Below the pieces are notes generated by a model that did not search any database, was not told the DNA's origin, and saw only the letters and a list, made by a program, of their open reading frames with translations. DNA of 64,000 bases from Fusicatenibacter sp. Its GTDB lineage: Bacteria > Bacillota > Clostridia > Lachnospirales > Lachnospiraceae. The stretch is from NCBI GenBank assembly GCA_017887445.1, contig JAGHIA010000161.1, positions 1 through 64,000 of the forward strand, in the 5' to 3' direction. Shown here in pieces: positions 10,405-20,021 of the stretch; position 1 is the first letter of the stretch, and every line of letters starts with the position of its first letter. A program made the translations under genes and the position numbers.

Positions 10405-11445
10405 TCAATACACCTTTTCTATTGCAAATAATATCTGTATGATTTTTTCGATTAGCATTTCTAACTTTAATAATGTAACTTCTTTTTTACAAAAATCATA
10501 CTTTAAACCATATACTAAAAGTAAATTACAATATTCCTTAATTTGGTTTGACATTTCAGCAAATCGCATTATCTGTTCTCGTCCATTTTTTTGTAAAAGT
10601 AGTGTTTTCTTTTGAATAATCCATATTGCATAGGTTCGTATCGCATTAGGTAATTGCATACAATAATCATAGTTATTAGTTTTCAAAGATTGTTTTATAA
10701 AAAATTTTATTCTTGTAATGACTTGCAATCCCTCATCTCTACGCACTATGGGTGTTGTATATAACCTTCTATTTTGACCTGGAGACTTTTGAGAATAATA
10801 TAGTATTACATTAGATTTATCTTTATCATCTATTTTATACTCTTTTAACTCAATATTACAATCATCATTTTTGTATTTTATTAGTGTCAATCTAAATAAT
10901 TCATTGTTTACACATAAACCAGAATCGATTTCATCTTCATGAATTAAAAGGCTTGTCCACGCTTTATACAATTCATCTAAACAGATAAATCCCACCGAAT
11001 ATTTTCTTCCATCCTGAAATCCTGCATATTCAAACATTAACTTTTCTTCATCAAATCCATATAAAGTAATTGTACCCGGCCAAAATTCTCCATGTTCTTT
11101 AGTAAAAGATTTAATTTTAGCGCAATCAACCCCTATTATTATATAATTCATATCCAATAGTATTTTTACCAAAGTATTCCACATGTCTTTCATGTTTAAT
11201 TTTGTCGAAATTTTATAGTCACATTTTTTTAAACGCAAATTATGCAAACTAAAATCAATATGAATAAACCTTGTCTTTTCTTTAGATATATATTCATATG
11301 AATAAAAATCCATTTCTGTATTTAATAAATCTATTTTTCCATGATTACCTATTATAATTCCTAAATCAGTTGCATCCATTTGATTATAGTGAATATCTTC
11401 TATTACAAAAGGCATTTTATATATCATAGTTGCTATCCTCAACAT
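10405..11445 (-). CDS. BtrH/C39-like protein, divergent (apparent Cys/His missing)
   Basis: WPGTITLYGFDEEKLMFEYAGFQDGRKY aligns by eye with EHDIMIYGYNTEEKVINIIGYNNDGKY of the 20276-21343 protein. Confidence 0.55.
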   Translation of the reverse strand: MLRIATMIYKMPFVIEDIHYNQMDATDLGIIIGNHGKIDLLNTEMDFYSYEYISKEKTRFIHIDFSLHNLRLKKCDYKISTKLNMKDMWNTLVKILLDMNYIIIGVDCAKIKSFTKEHGEFWPGTITLYGFDEEKLMFEYAGFQDGRKYSVGFICLDELYKAWTSLLIHEDEIDSGLCVNNELFRLTLIKYKNDDCNIELKEYKIDDKDKSNVILYYSQKSPGQNRRLYTTPIVRRDEGLQVITRIKFFIKQSLKTNNYDYCMQLPNAIRTYAIWIIQKKTLLLQKNGREQIMRFAEMSNQIKEYCNLLLVYGLKYDFCKKEVTLLKLEMLIEKIIQILFAIEKVY

Positions 11446-13189
11446 AAAATTTGGCTTGAATTCTATATAATTCGTAATACATCCTTTTTCTTTTCATTAA
11501 ATCTATATGGGAACCTTCTTCAACTATTTTTCCATCCCTAAAAACTAATATATCATCACAAAATCTTGAACTAGACATTCTATGCGAAATATACAATGTC
11601 AATCGTCCATCCACAAAATTATTAAAATTTTCGTACATTTCCGCTTCTGCTTTAGGATCTAAAGCGGCTGCCGGTTCATCTAATATAATAATATGTCTAT
11701 TCTGGTATAAAGCTCTGGCTAGCGCAAATTTCTGTCCCTCGCCTCCAGAGGGTTCTATTCCATCTTCTTCAAAATTTTTATGAATACAGCATTCTGTACC
11801 TTTTTCCAATGATTTTATCAATTCATCCAAACCACTTTTATGTATTGCCATTTTTATTTTTTCATCTGAATAGTTTTTACTGAGTACAATATTATCTGAA
11901 ATAGAGAATGAGAATAATTTATAATCTTGAAAAACTGTACTGAACAAATTCATATATTGCTGATATTCGTATTCTTTAATATTAATCCCATTCAATAGAA
12001 TTTCTCCTTCTGTAGGATCATAAAGTCGACAGAGCAACTTTATAAAAGTTGTTTTACCAGCACCGTTTTCACCCACTATGGAATATTTTTTATAATCATC
12101 CATTACTACATTTATATTTTTTAGCGCCCATACATTTTGCCCTGGGTATTTAAAAGAAACATTTTTAAACTCAATTTTATATGGACCATCTGGAACCTCT
12201 TTGTTTCCACAATTCATCGTGGAAGGTACTTCCATATATTCTTTTAGTGCATCATAATACCCTTCAAATTGCCTGATTTCTATCCAGCTTTTCATAAGCT
12301 GATTCATAGAGCTGCTAAAATTATTTATTGCAGAAAGATACATAGTAAAATCACCAATTCCTATATGATTTGTAATTACCTGCAAAATCAAATATAAATA
12401 AACAAATATCTCTTGGATAAAATTAGTTACTCCTGCCAAATATTGTCCCTTTACTATAGAATTCATTTGCTTTTTATAAAACCTTTGTGATACTTCCAAA
12501 TAATACCTAACTTTCGCTGAAAACCAATCAGAAAGATTAAATATCCTCATTTCCTTTCCATATGAGAAGTCTTCAATTACACTTATTAAATAATTTGTCC
12601 TTCTCTCAACTGGAACTTTTTCCATATCCAACTTTACATATTTTTCTTTTAATTTTCCTTGTGCAAATGTATTAATTAGCACAAGAAAAACTAATATCAA
12701 AATCATAACTATATTAAGAGTCATAATTACAGAAAGAATACCCACAAACTTTAATACATTCCCGAAAACATGAAACGCATAATCCATTACCTCTCCAAAA
12801 CCCTGACCATTTGAAAACAAAAATTTTTTAGCTTTTTCCTTGATATCAAGAAAAACTGGATCTTCCAATTTTTCATAGTCACAAATTGATAAACTCCTCG
12901 AAATATTCTCCTGAAAATCCACAAACAATTTACCTTTTAACAAAAAGCACTCTTTTTGTAGCATTGAGCACATTATGGAGCAAAAAAAATTACTTCCTAT
13001 CAAAATAATCAAGCAAACCGCGATATAACAAAACCTTTGACTTCCCATTAATTCATCAATGAGATATTTAGGAACAATAATAGTTATCATAGGACTTATA
13101 GCACTCAATATCTCTTGTATAATTGAATAAAAAATATACTTCTTTTGATATTTCCATGCATATTTTAATAAATAAGTAATCCCCCTCAT
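11417..13189 (-). CDS. ABC transporter ATP-binding/permease (exporter type, no C39 domain)
   Basis: GENGAGKTTFIKLLCRLYDP Walker A, PSGGEGQKFALARAL signature, HIIILDEPAAALDP Walker B; N-terminal TM domain. Confidence 0.95.
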   Translation of the reverse strand: MRGITYLLKYAWKYQKKYIFYSIIQEILSAISPMITIIVPKYLIDELMGSQRFCYIAVCLIILIGSNFFCSIMCSMLQKECFLLKGKLFVDFQENISRSLSICDYEKLEDPVFLDIKEKAKKFLFSNGQGFGEVMDYAFHVFGNVLKFVGILSVIMTLNIVMILILVFLVLINTFAQGKLKEKYVKLDMEKVPVERRTNYLISVIEDFSYGKEMRIFNLSDWFSAKVRYYLEVSQRFYKKQMNSIVKGQYLAGVTNFIQEIFVYLYLILQVITNHIGIGDFTMYLSAINNFSSSMNQLMKSWIEIRQFEGYYDALKEYMEVPSTMNCGNKEVPDGPYKIEFKNVSFKYPGQNVWALKNINVVMDDYKKYSIVGENGAGKTTFIKLLCRLYDPTEGEILLNGINIKEYEYQQYMNLFSTVFQDYKLFSFSISDNIVLSKNYSDEKIKMAIHKSGLDELIKSLEKGTECCIHKNFEEDGIEPSGGEGQKFALARALYQNRHIIILDEPAAALDPKAEAEMYENFNNFVDGRLTLYISHRMSSSRFCDDILVFRDGKIVEEGSHIDLMKRKRMYYELYRIQAKFYVEDSNYDI

Positions 13190-13995
13190 TTAAACACCTC
13201 TCCATATGTAAAATAGTTTCCTATTTGATAGAAAGAATCTGGCATATTCAGAAATGCCTTTACACTTTCTACATGTTCATGTAATTCATGTGAAGTAAAT
13301 AAGCCATTTCTCAACAAAAAATCTAAATCTCCATTTGACATATTGCAAAATAGTTCTTTAAACTCTGGATAATCCACGCTATTTGTAACTGTTTTAAATA
13401 CTCTAATTCTTTTTAGCTTATTGGTTTTATAATATAATTGTTCTATTTTTCTACCAATGTGCATATCGCTACCATAATAAGCCTTTAATCGAGTATTAAT
13501 TTTTTTTATTCTATCTGAATATTTTACTTTTGGAGCATGAATAACTAAATCATAATCTATATCATGAATTCCAATTACCCCATGGTTTTTTACTACTCTT
13601 ATTATTTCATCTAATGCCTTTTCAGGATATTTTAGATGTTGAAATAAGTACCTTGCATAACAACTATCAAAATAATCATCAGGGAAAGGCAAATCATAAC
13701 AATCTGCATTAACATAACAGATCTTATTGCTCTTTTTCATTGAATTTGCATACTTAATAAAATTTTTGTCATAATCAACTCCTATTACTCTTTCAATATT
13801 ATTTAACATTGCTATAATATCAGTAGTAGTACCCGGCCCACACCCCAAATCCAAACAGCAGCCCCTCATTTCTGCATTTTTAATACAAAATTCAACATTT
13901 TCTTTTTCAAAGCTTATTACTTTTTCTAATTCCTTAATCTGTTTCATATGTTCATCATATGTTTTACTTCTTAAATCATACGAACTTTTAATCAT
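13186..13995 (-). CDS. Class I SAM-dependent methyltransferase
   Basis: CCLDLGCGPGTTTDIIAML...VIGVDYDKNF; DLPFPDDYFD. Confidence 0.9.
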   Translation of the reverse strand: MIKSSYDLRSKTYDEHMKQIKELEKVISFEKENVEFCIKNAEMRGCCLDLGCGPGTTTDIIAMLNNIERVIGVDYDKNFIKYANSMKKSNKICYVNADCYDLPFPDDYFDSCYARYLFQHLKYPEKALDEIIRVVKNHGVIGIHDIDYDLVIHAPKVKYSDRIKKINTRLKAYYGSDMHIGRKIEQLYYKTNKLKRIRVFKTVTNSVDYPEFKELFCNMSNGDLDFLLRNGLFTSHELHEHVESVKAFLNMPDSFYQIGNYFTYGEVFK

Positions 13996-15062
13996 GTCTG
14001 TCTCCTGCTTTTTTCATTATACAACTGAATTATATTGTGAGTTTCTTCTAATTCATAATTATATTTATCCGGAGTAATTCCAAACGAAAAATTCCTTTTA
14101 TAAAACCCAGGATAGTATTCTTTATAAAGTTTAAATCTAAAAAAATTTTTAATAATACCATACCAATAATTTTTTGTATCTACATTTTTTAGTACTCTCT
14201 CCCCTGCACAGATATACATTTTTTTCTTAGTTCTAATATTATCTCGTATTTCAACTGTGTTTAAAGGAAAAAAGTTTACATCACAAATAATATTCCCAAA
14301 TGCCCCATCAAGTAATATCCACTTTTTTTGTTCACTCCAATATACTTCATTTATAAAGTGAGATTCCAAATCATATATGTCATAAGAAAGGCAGTGTAAC
14401 ATACGGCATTTTAAACCAAATGCATTTAAAATATCATTAAGCACCAATGAATATGTCATACAATTCATTTTCTGTTTCCTATCCATTATAAAATCAATAG
14501 CTTTATTTTTTTTATCGATATCTCCTATGGGCCCCGGTTTAAAAAACCTATTAACCCAACGCATAATAAATAATATAGTCTGTAGTTCTGTCTTTTTTTC
14601 GAGATCAAAATTTAATATATTTCTTATATCCTTCAAATCAGAATTAAACATAGAAGGATAACGTATATTTATATCGGTTGTTAATTCCGTTGAAAAATTA
14701 GAAACACATATTTTTTTAATCAAAACCTCTTCATTATATTTTTTTCCATCTTTAATTTTATCCAACCATTGTTCCGGCATTCTATCTTCTATAAATTTAA
14801 GTTTTTGTACTTTTTTTTCGTAGACATAAATTCCTATTAAGTTTTTTTTATATCGTATGCACATTTTCCCCCAACAACTATTATTAAAAACACAAAATAT
14901 TATTGTTGTATCGCTCAATATATAATCTGTTTGAAAATTATAAACATCCATATCTGGAATCGTATATAATACATGGTTTTTATATATACGAATCCACATA
15001 GTTACTTCTATTTTGCTTTTCAAATAAATTAATGTTTTCCATATACCCGCTCTGAGTTCCAT
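13992..15062 (-). CDS. Transglutaminase-like domain protein
   Basis: MNCMTYSLVLNDILNAFGLKCRMLHC...ESHFINEVYWSEQKKWILLDGAFGN: Cys-His-Asp arrangement of transglutaminase core. Confidence 0.78.
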   Translation of the reverse strand: MELRAGIWKTLIYLKSKIEVTMWIRIYKNHVLYTIPDMDVYNFQTDYILSDTTIIFCVFNNSCWGKMCIRYKKNLIGIYVYEKKVQKLKFIEDRMPEQWLDKIKDGKKYNEEVLIKKICVSNFSTELTTDINIRYPSMFNSDLKDIRNILNFDLEKKTELQTILFIMRWVNRFFKPGPIGDIDKKNKAIDFIMDRKQKMNCMTYSLVLNDILNAFGLKCRMLHCLSYDIYDLESHFINEVYWSEQKKWILLDGAFGNIICDVNFFPLNTVEIRDNIRTKKKMYICAGERVLKNVDTKNYWYGIIKNFFRFKLYKEYYPGFYKRNFSFGITPDKYNYELEETHNIIQLYNEKSRRQT

Positions 15063-16835
15063 CTATTCTCCCCCAAAAAATCTCAAACATGTTTTAAATA
15101 AATCTTCTCTATCTTCTAAACATTCGATGTTATAGCATGGAAGAGAAAATATATTATTTATTTTATTTTTAAATTCTTTCAATTCATACTCTGAGCATAA
15201 TTTTAAATGACTAATAATCATATCCCAATCATCAACAAATTTATAAGGATATACACATACTGCAATGATCTTTCCGCTAATACCTTCTATAAGTTGCATT
15301 GTTTTTTTTATGTATTCTATATCATCATAATAATTAACACAAAGTACAACCGCATCCGGAAGAGTCCCCATTAAAAATTCAATTTGTCTAACAGGATACT
15401 GTTTTAAATTCCCTTTCCAATACAACGAAGTACCTGACTGAGAACCTGTTATAATAATATCTGGTTTTTTTTCACTAATCCTTTTCATGATTTTATTAAG
15501 ATATAATACACTTTTATATCCTTGGATCTCAATATTGGAATTATATCCCATTGGATATACATTATCAAAACCGAATAATTCCGAACTAGGTTCCGTACCT
15601 ATTTGTCCTACAGTATATCCTTTCTGTAAAAACATAGTACGCAAATATAACTGAACAGTAAATTTCCCTTGGTTAGAACTTGTACCAAAAACAGATAAAA
15701 CAGGTGTATTAATCAAGTCTAATTTATCAAATTCTTGATTCTGTACATTTTTACTCGATATATAAGGAACGTAAACATTGTTGTATTGCATTAATTCTTT
15801 ATCAAAGGCAACTATTTGTTTATGATGCATTATTGCATTATTTATTATCTTCTTTCCTATGGATTTTCCTGAAATATTTTCTAATTTTTGAATATGACCA
15901 ATTATTATAGTATCAAAATCGCCTTCCCAATCTATATGCTCTATATCTTCTACTTTTCCTTGAACATTGAAACCATTATATAGAACCCCAACATTACACG
16001 ATAATTTAATATCATATATTCCACATATTTTAAAGTTAATTAAATTTGAAAATTTTACAATATTTTTTATTTCTTTGTTATATGGCATTAAAATAGCCTT
16101 TTTAATCTTAGGACATCTTTTAGATTCATCTTCTACTTCATTTTCTATAACTTCCTTTGCATTTAACTCTAAATATTTCATTACTATATTCTTTTTCCCA
16201 AAAAAATTATTTTTGCACAACAAAGCCGTTATATATGCAGTAGCAAAACTACTTCCCCAAATAGGTATATACTTATTCTTCCATTTGACTCTTTGATATG
16301 TACCTTTTCCTAAAATATCTACTCTGCTATTTTTAACTACAATATATTCATCTTTAGTTTTACATAAATCACTTGTACTTACACCTATAACTTCTTCAAA
16401 TGCCGCAGGATAACTAATAGCTCCTCTATTATCATAAGAACTTATTATAAGAACTCCTTTATCAGATATTTTTTTGCAATTCTCATGAATTCGTTCCAAA
16501 ATATCTCCTTTTAATATTCCAAAACTACAATTTATGTATTTACATATAACATTTTTTTCAACATACTCAAATGCTAAACTCAATGCTTCTTCATCACATT
16601 TCATTTCATCATCAAAAATTTTAACAATAAACAATTTTATATTAGGATTTTCTTTACAAATTATATTTGCTATTGCTGTACCATGTCCAATATTATCCAT
16701 ATATTCTTCACAAATAACATATTTTAAATTTTTATAGATAACACTAATCCCACCAACAATATTATGCTTAAGTATACTTTCATTATCCCACAAACCACTA
16801 TCTATAATACAAACATCGCAAACTATTTTATCCAT
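15063..16835 (-). CDS. Fusion: S8 subtilisin-like protease + DUF1611-like P-loop domain
   Basis: Asp-His-Ser triad motifs CIIDSG, DNIGHGTAIA, GSSFATA; C-terminal VFGTSSNQGKFTVQLYLRTMFLQKGYTVGQIGTEPSSELFGFD resembles DUF1611; no signal peptide. Confidence 0.8.
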   Translation of the reverse strand: MDKIVCDVCIIDSGLWDNESILKHNIVGGISVIYKNLKYVICEEYMDNIGHGTAIANIICKENPNIKLFIVKIFDDEMKCDEEALSLAFEYVEKNVICKYINCSFGILKGDILERIHENCKKISDKGVLIISSYDNRGAISYPAAFEEVIGVSTSDLCKTKDEYIVVKNSRVDILGKGTYQRVKWKNKYIPIWGSSFATAYITALLCKNNFFGKKNIVMKYLELNAKEVIENEVEDESKRCPKIKKAILMPYNKEIKNIVKFSNLINFKICGIYDIKLSCNVGVLYNGFNVQGKVEDIEHIDWEGDFDTIIIGHIQKLENISGKSIGKKIINNAIMHHKQIVAFDKELMQYNNVYVPYISSKNVQNQEFDKLDLINTPVLSVFGTSSNQGKFTVQLYLRTMFLQKGYTVGQIGTEPSSELFGFDNVYPMGYNSNIEIQGYKSVLYLNKIMKRISEKKPDIIITGSQSGTSLYWKGNLKQYPVRQIEFLMGTLPDAVVLCVNYYDDIEYIKKTMQLIEGISGKIIAVCVYPYKFVDDWDMIISHLKLCSEYELKEFKNKINNIFSLPCYNIECLEDREDLFKTCLRFFGGE

Positions 16836-17004
16836 TCATTATCTCCATCTTACTTTATATTAATTACTATTTATAAAACTTGATACCTTTTACTTTCTAT
16901 AGTACAAATGTATATATTAAATATACCTCTGCATTAATCTCAGAATAGGTTTTGTAAATGTCTATAAAAAATAATATCGTCCCAACTAAAATATACATCT
17001 ACAA

Positions 17005-17059
17005 GAATACCTCAAAAGTCTATAATATTATGATTTTTTATATAACTTTTGAGGTATTC
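17005..17059 (-). promoter_or_regulatory. Intercistronic hairpin downstream of the precursor peptide
   Basis: perfect 15-nt arms gaatacctcaaaagt / acttttgaggtattc separated by 25 nt. Confidence 0.75.
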
Positions 17060-17096
17060 ATGTTTTCTGTCTTAAGTTTTTTTTACTTGAAAATCA

Positions 17097-17189
17097 TCAG
17101 CAACAATTACAACCATTACCTGATTCGCCTGAGTAAGCCTGAATTTTATTCTCGTCGCAATTTTCAACTGGCTTCTGCAATTTTTTCAT
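17097..17189 (-). CDS. Putative Cys-rich RiPP precursor peptide (30 aa, absent from ORF track)
   Basis: ATG...TGA encodes MKKLQKPVENCDENKIQAYSGESGNGCNCC; AAGGAGG Shine-Dalgarno just upstream; next to radical SAM/SPASM gene. Confidence 0.8.
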   Translation of the reverse strand: MKKLQKPVENCDENKIQAYSGESGNGCNCC

Positions 17190-17263
17190 TTGGTATACCT
17201 CCTTCCAAAATTATTAAATACAATTTTTATCACTTCAAATTTACTTAAATAAAAATTATATTT

Positions 17264-17509
17264 CTAGTTTTTTTTCAACTCTAAAATCATATTTGCTAAA
17301 CCATTTAATGACTTTAGAACATCAATACCTAACATTGAATCTGGAATATCGATGGCAAATGTTTCCTCTAATTCAACCAAAAATTGTACAAAGTCTATGC
17401 TATCTAATATATATTCGCTTAAATCCACATCTTTTTCTTCAGACATTTTATCTAAAACAAACCCTAAATTTTCTAAACACTCTATTATTTTTTCTCTTAT
17501 TTCTTTCAT
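17264..17509 (-). CDS. Acyl/peptidyl carrier protein 1
   Basis: 81 aa; phosphopantetheine site YILDSIDFVQFLVELEETF. Confidence 0.88.
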   Translation of the reverse strand: MKEIREKIIECLENLGFVLDKMSEEKDVDLSEYILDSIDFVQFLVELEETFAIDIPDSMLGIDVLKSLNGLANMILELKKN

Positions 17510-17535
17510 TACTTTTATTCCTTTCTGAAGGCAAA

Positions 17536-18867
17536 CTAATCTTCTCTATAATCAACATACTCATCATTTGTTGCTACTAATTTCAATATATCTCCAAAAC
17601 TATTTTTTAAATGCGGGCAATTGTATGTACCTTTTCCTCTTACCTGATCCGCTACACAAGTTGCATTATGACAATTTCCTAACAACCCACAATCTTCACA
17701 AATTGCTTCTTTTTTTATTCCAATCATAGTCCAAGCTGCAATCTTTTTTTCGTCTAATTCTATATTCCCTTCTTTACTAATACGTCCAATTTTATTACAT
17801 TCTTCTTCAAATATCGTCGTGCATTTATAGATGGTTCCATCCATTCCTATCACATAAGAATTAAATCTAGAAGCATAACAGATATCTATATTATTTTTTA
17901 ACTCTAAATAATACATTCTATAGTTTAATTTACAGTTAACCTCACTTAATTTTGAATAAACCAAAGAATACAAATCTTTCTTAAAAACTGATTCACTAAT
18001 TTTTTTAACTCTTTCACCACCCCAATCTCCAACTGGTCTAAAATAAAAGTTAAAACGTTTATCATCACCAAATTCTTTATTATATAAAAATGTTATATTT
18101 TCAATGTCTTTTAACATTTCAACAGATACATTAGTTCGTATTGTAATATCAAAATTTCTAAATGGTGAATTTTTTTTAATACTAATCAAATTATTCAAAA
18201 CTGTTCCATATGTAGATTTGTTGTCCACTGTGCGTTTGAATTTGTCATGGTATACCTCTAAACCATCTAATGTAACCTGAAAATGCCGTATTCTTGATTT
18301 AACTAACCTATTAAAATTTTTCTCTGTTAATAAATACCCATTTGTAGTAATTCCTGCACTGTATGGTATCTTCAGTCTATGGCACAATTCAATAAAACCC
18401 TTAGACATTTTTTCTATAAGATTTATAGCTAATGTAGGTTCACCTCCAAACCAACTAACACTTAAGGCATTATATTTTCTTAAATTCTTTTTTAGATATA
18501 AAAATATACCATTTTCCACATCTTCATTCATCATACCCTTTTTAAAATGTTCATAACAATATTTACATCTAAAATTGCAATCTTCAGTTGGCATAATAGT
18601 CAAATCTAACCTTGAATCAAAACACTCTTGTAAAAATCTTATATCGATAATTTGTTTTTCATCAAAATCCTTCGATACAATATATCCTAATTCTAAGATT
18701 TTTTTTAATGTACTATTTTCTAACTCCGCATATTTTTCACTTTTTATAATTTCTATTTTTTCTGTAGATAATATCGAAATATTTTTTGATAAACCATTAA
18801 ATATTATACCGTATCCTTCTTTAAAATCTTGATACATATTATATCTTGATGTCTTATATTGTTCCAT
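17536..18867 (-). CDS. Radical SAM/SPASM peptide maturase-like protein
   Basis: PTEDCNFRCKYCYEHF (CX3CX2C); C-terminal Cys-rich SPASM region CEDCGLLGNCHNATC; start trimmed to 18867 with upstream GGAGG. Confidence 0.92.
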   Translation of the reverse strand: MEQYKTSRYNMYQDFKEGYGIIFNGLSKNISILSTEKIEIIKSEKYAELENSTLKKILELGYIVSKDFDEKQIIDIRFLQECFDSRLDLTIMPTEDCNFRCKYCYEHFKKGMMNEDVENGIFLYLKKNLRKYNALSVSWFGGEPTLAINLIEKMSKGFIELCHRLKIPYSAGITTNGYLLTEKNFNRLVKSRIRHFQVTLDGLEVYHDKFKRTVDNKSTYGTVLNNLISIKKNSPFRNFDITIRTNVSVEMLKDIENITFLYNKEFGDDKRFNFYFRPVGDWGGERVKKISESVFKKDLYSLVYSKLSEVNCKLNYRMYYLELKNNIDICYASRFNSYVIGMDGTIYKCTTIFEEECNKIGRISKEGNIELDEKKIAAWTMIGIKKEAICEDCGLLGNCHNATCVADQVRGKGTYNCPHLKNSFGDILKLVATNDEYVDYRED

Positions 18868-18868
18868 T

Positions 18869-20020
18869 CTATTGTCTTTCCTCCGTGGCCTTCCCATAAA
18901 TATAAAATCGATTGAGCGTTTCAAAAAATTTTTTTACCTTTTCCAACTGTATTGGAATATCAATGTGTTGTGTGCATCTATCAACACACTGTCTACACCC
19001 AACACACTTAGAAATATCTTCCTCCTTTTCAATATCTACACAATAATTATAGCTATCCAAAGCTATTTTATTAAGCTTATAAACATCGGCTAACATATAC
19101 AAATTAAAATAGTTAGAAATATTTATTTTCTGCGGGCATGGTTGACAATAATTACACCCTGTACAATTTATTTTAGATTTTTTTTTCATGTTATCCATTA
19201 TATTTATTAGATACTGAATTCTTTTTTTAGATATCGGCTCCTCTATTTCCGCTATTTGAATATTTTGCAGTAATTCATTTTGACTATTTATTCCTGTCAA
19301 GGTGCATGCGACATTTGGATTATCCATAACAAATTTCATTGCATCTTCCACCGTTACTGACTCACCTTTATATTTTTCAGGTGCTAAAAGTGTTCCCCCA
19401 GCCAATGGACTCATAATAATCACGCCTAGACCCTTTTTACTTGCATACTCAATCATTTTTTCATTTGTTCTATCCAGCAAATTATATTGACATATTACTG
19501 TTTCAAATATATCTGCTATATCAATTATATACTGCATTGCGCTAGGCGCATCATGAAAAGAAAAACCTATATGATTGATTAGTCCTTTTCGTTTTGCATC
19601 AAGAGCTTCTTGAAGAAAATCATTTTTTAAAATAATGCCATCAAAATCCTTTCTATTTATCCCCCAAAAATAGAAAAAATCAAAATACTTTTGATGTGTT
19701 TCATCCAACAATATTGTAATTTTTTTTATCAAATCACCTTTTTTATTTAAATCTTTAGGCATTACCTTATTAGCCAAATAAACTTTATCCCTGTACGGTT
19801 TTAATGCCTCTGCAACGACTCTTTGACTTTGCCCATGGCAATAAATATTGCCTGAATCAAAATAATTGATACCTCGTTCTACAGCAGTTTCAACCATTTT
19901 CCTTACTATATTCTTTTCTAAATAATAATCTTTTCCTACCTTCTTTTCAGGAAGACGTGCAACGCCAAATCCTAGTTTTGACACTTTTATATCTGTATTT
20001 CCAAGATAATTATATTTCAT
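18869..20020 (-). CDS. Aldo/keto reductase with C-terminal 4Fe-4S ferredoxin-type motifs
   Basis: MKYNYLGNTDIKVSKLGFGVARLP; CTGCNYCQPCPQKINI and CVGCRQCVDRCTQHIDIP. Confidence 0.92.
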   Translation of the reverse strand: MKYNYLGNTDIKVSKLGFGVARLPEKKVGKDYYLEKNIVRKMVETAVERGINYFDSGNIYCHGQSQRVVAEALKPYRDKVYLANKVMPKDLNKKGDLIKKITILLDETHQKYFDFFYFWGINRKDFDGIILKNDFLQEALDAKRKGLINHIGFSFHDAPSAMQYIIDIADIFETVICQYNLLDRTNEKMIEYASKKGLGVIIMSPLAGGTLLAPEKYKGESVTVEDAMKFVMDNPNVACTLTGINSQNELLQNIQIAEIEEPISKKRIQYLINIMDNMKKKSKINCTGCNYCQPCPQKINISNYFNLYMLADVYKLNKIALDSYNYCVDIEKEEDISKCVGCRQCVDRCTQHIDIPIQLEKVKKFFETLNRFYIYGKATEERQ

Positions 20021-20021
20021 T

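Noticed and set aside
16888-17000. Possible 33-aa hydrophobic minus-strand ORF (MYILVGTILFFIDIYKTYSEINAEV...) between precursor and S8 gene
   Set aside because: No Shine-Dalgarno, very AT-rich, overlaps no conserved feature; likely chance
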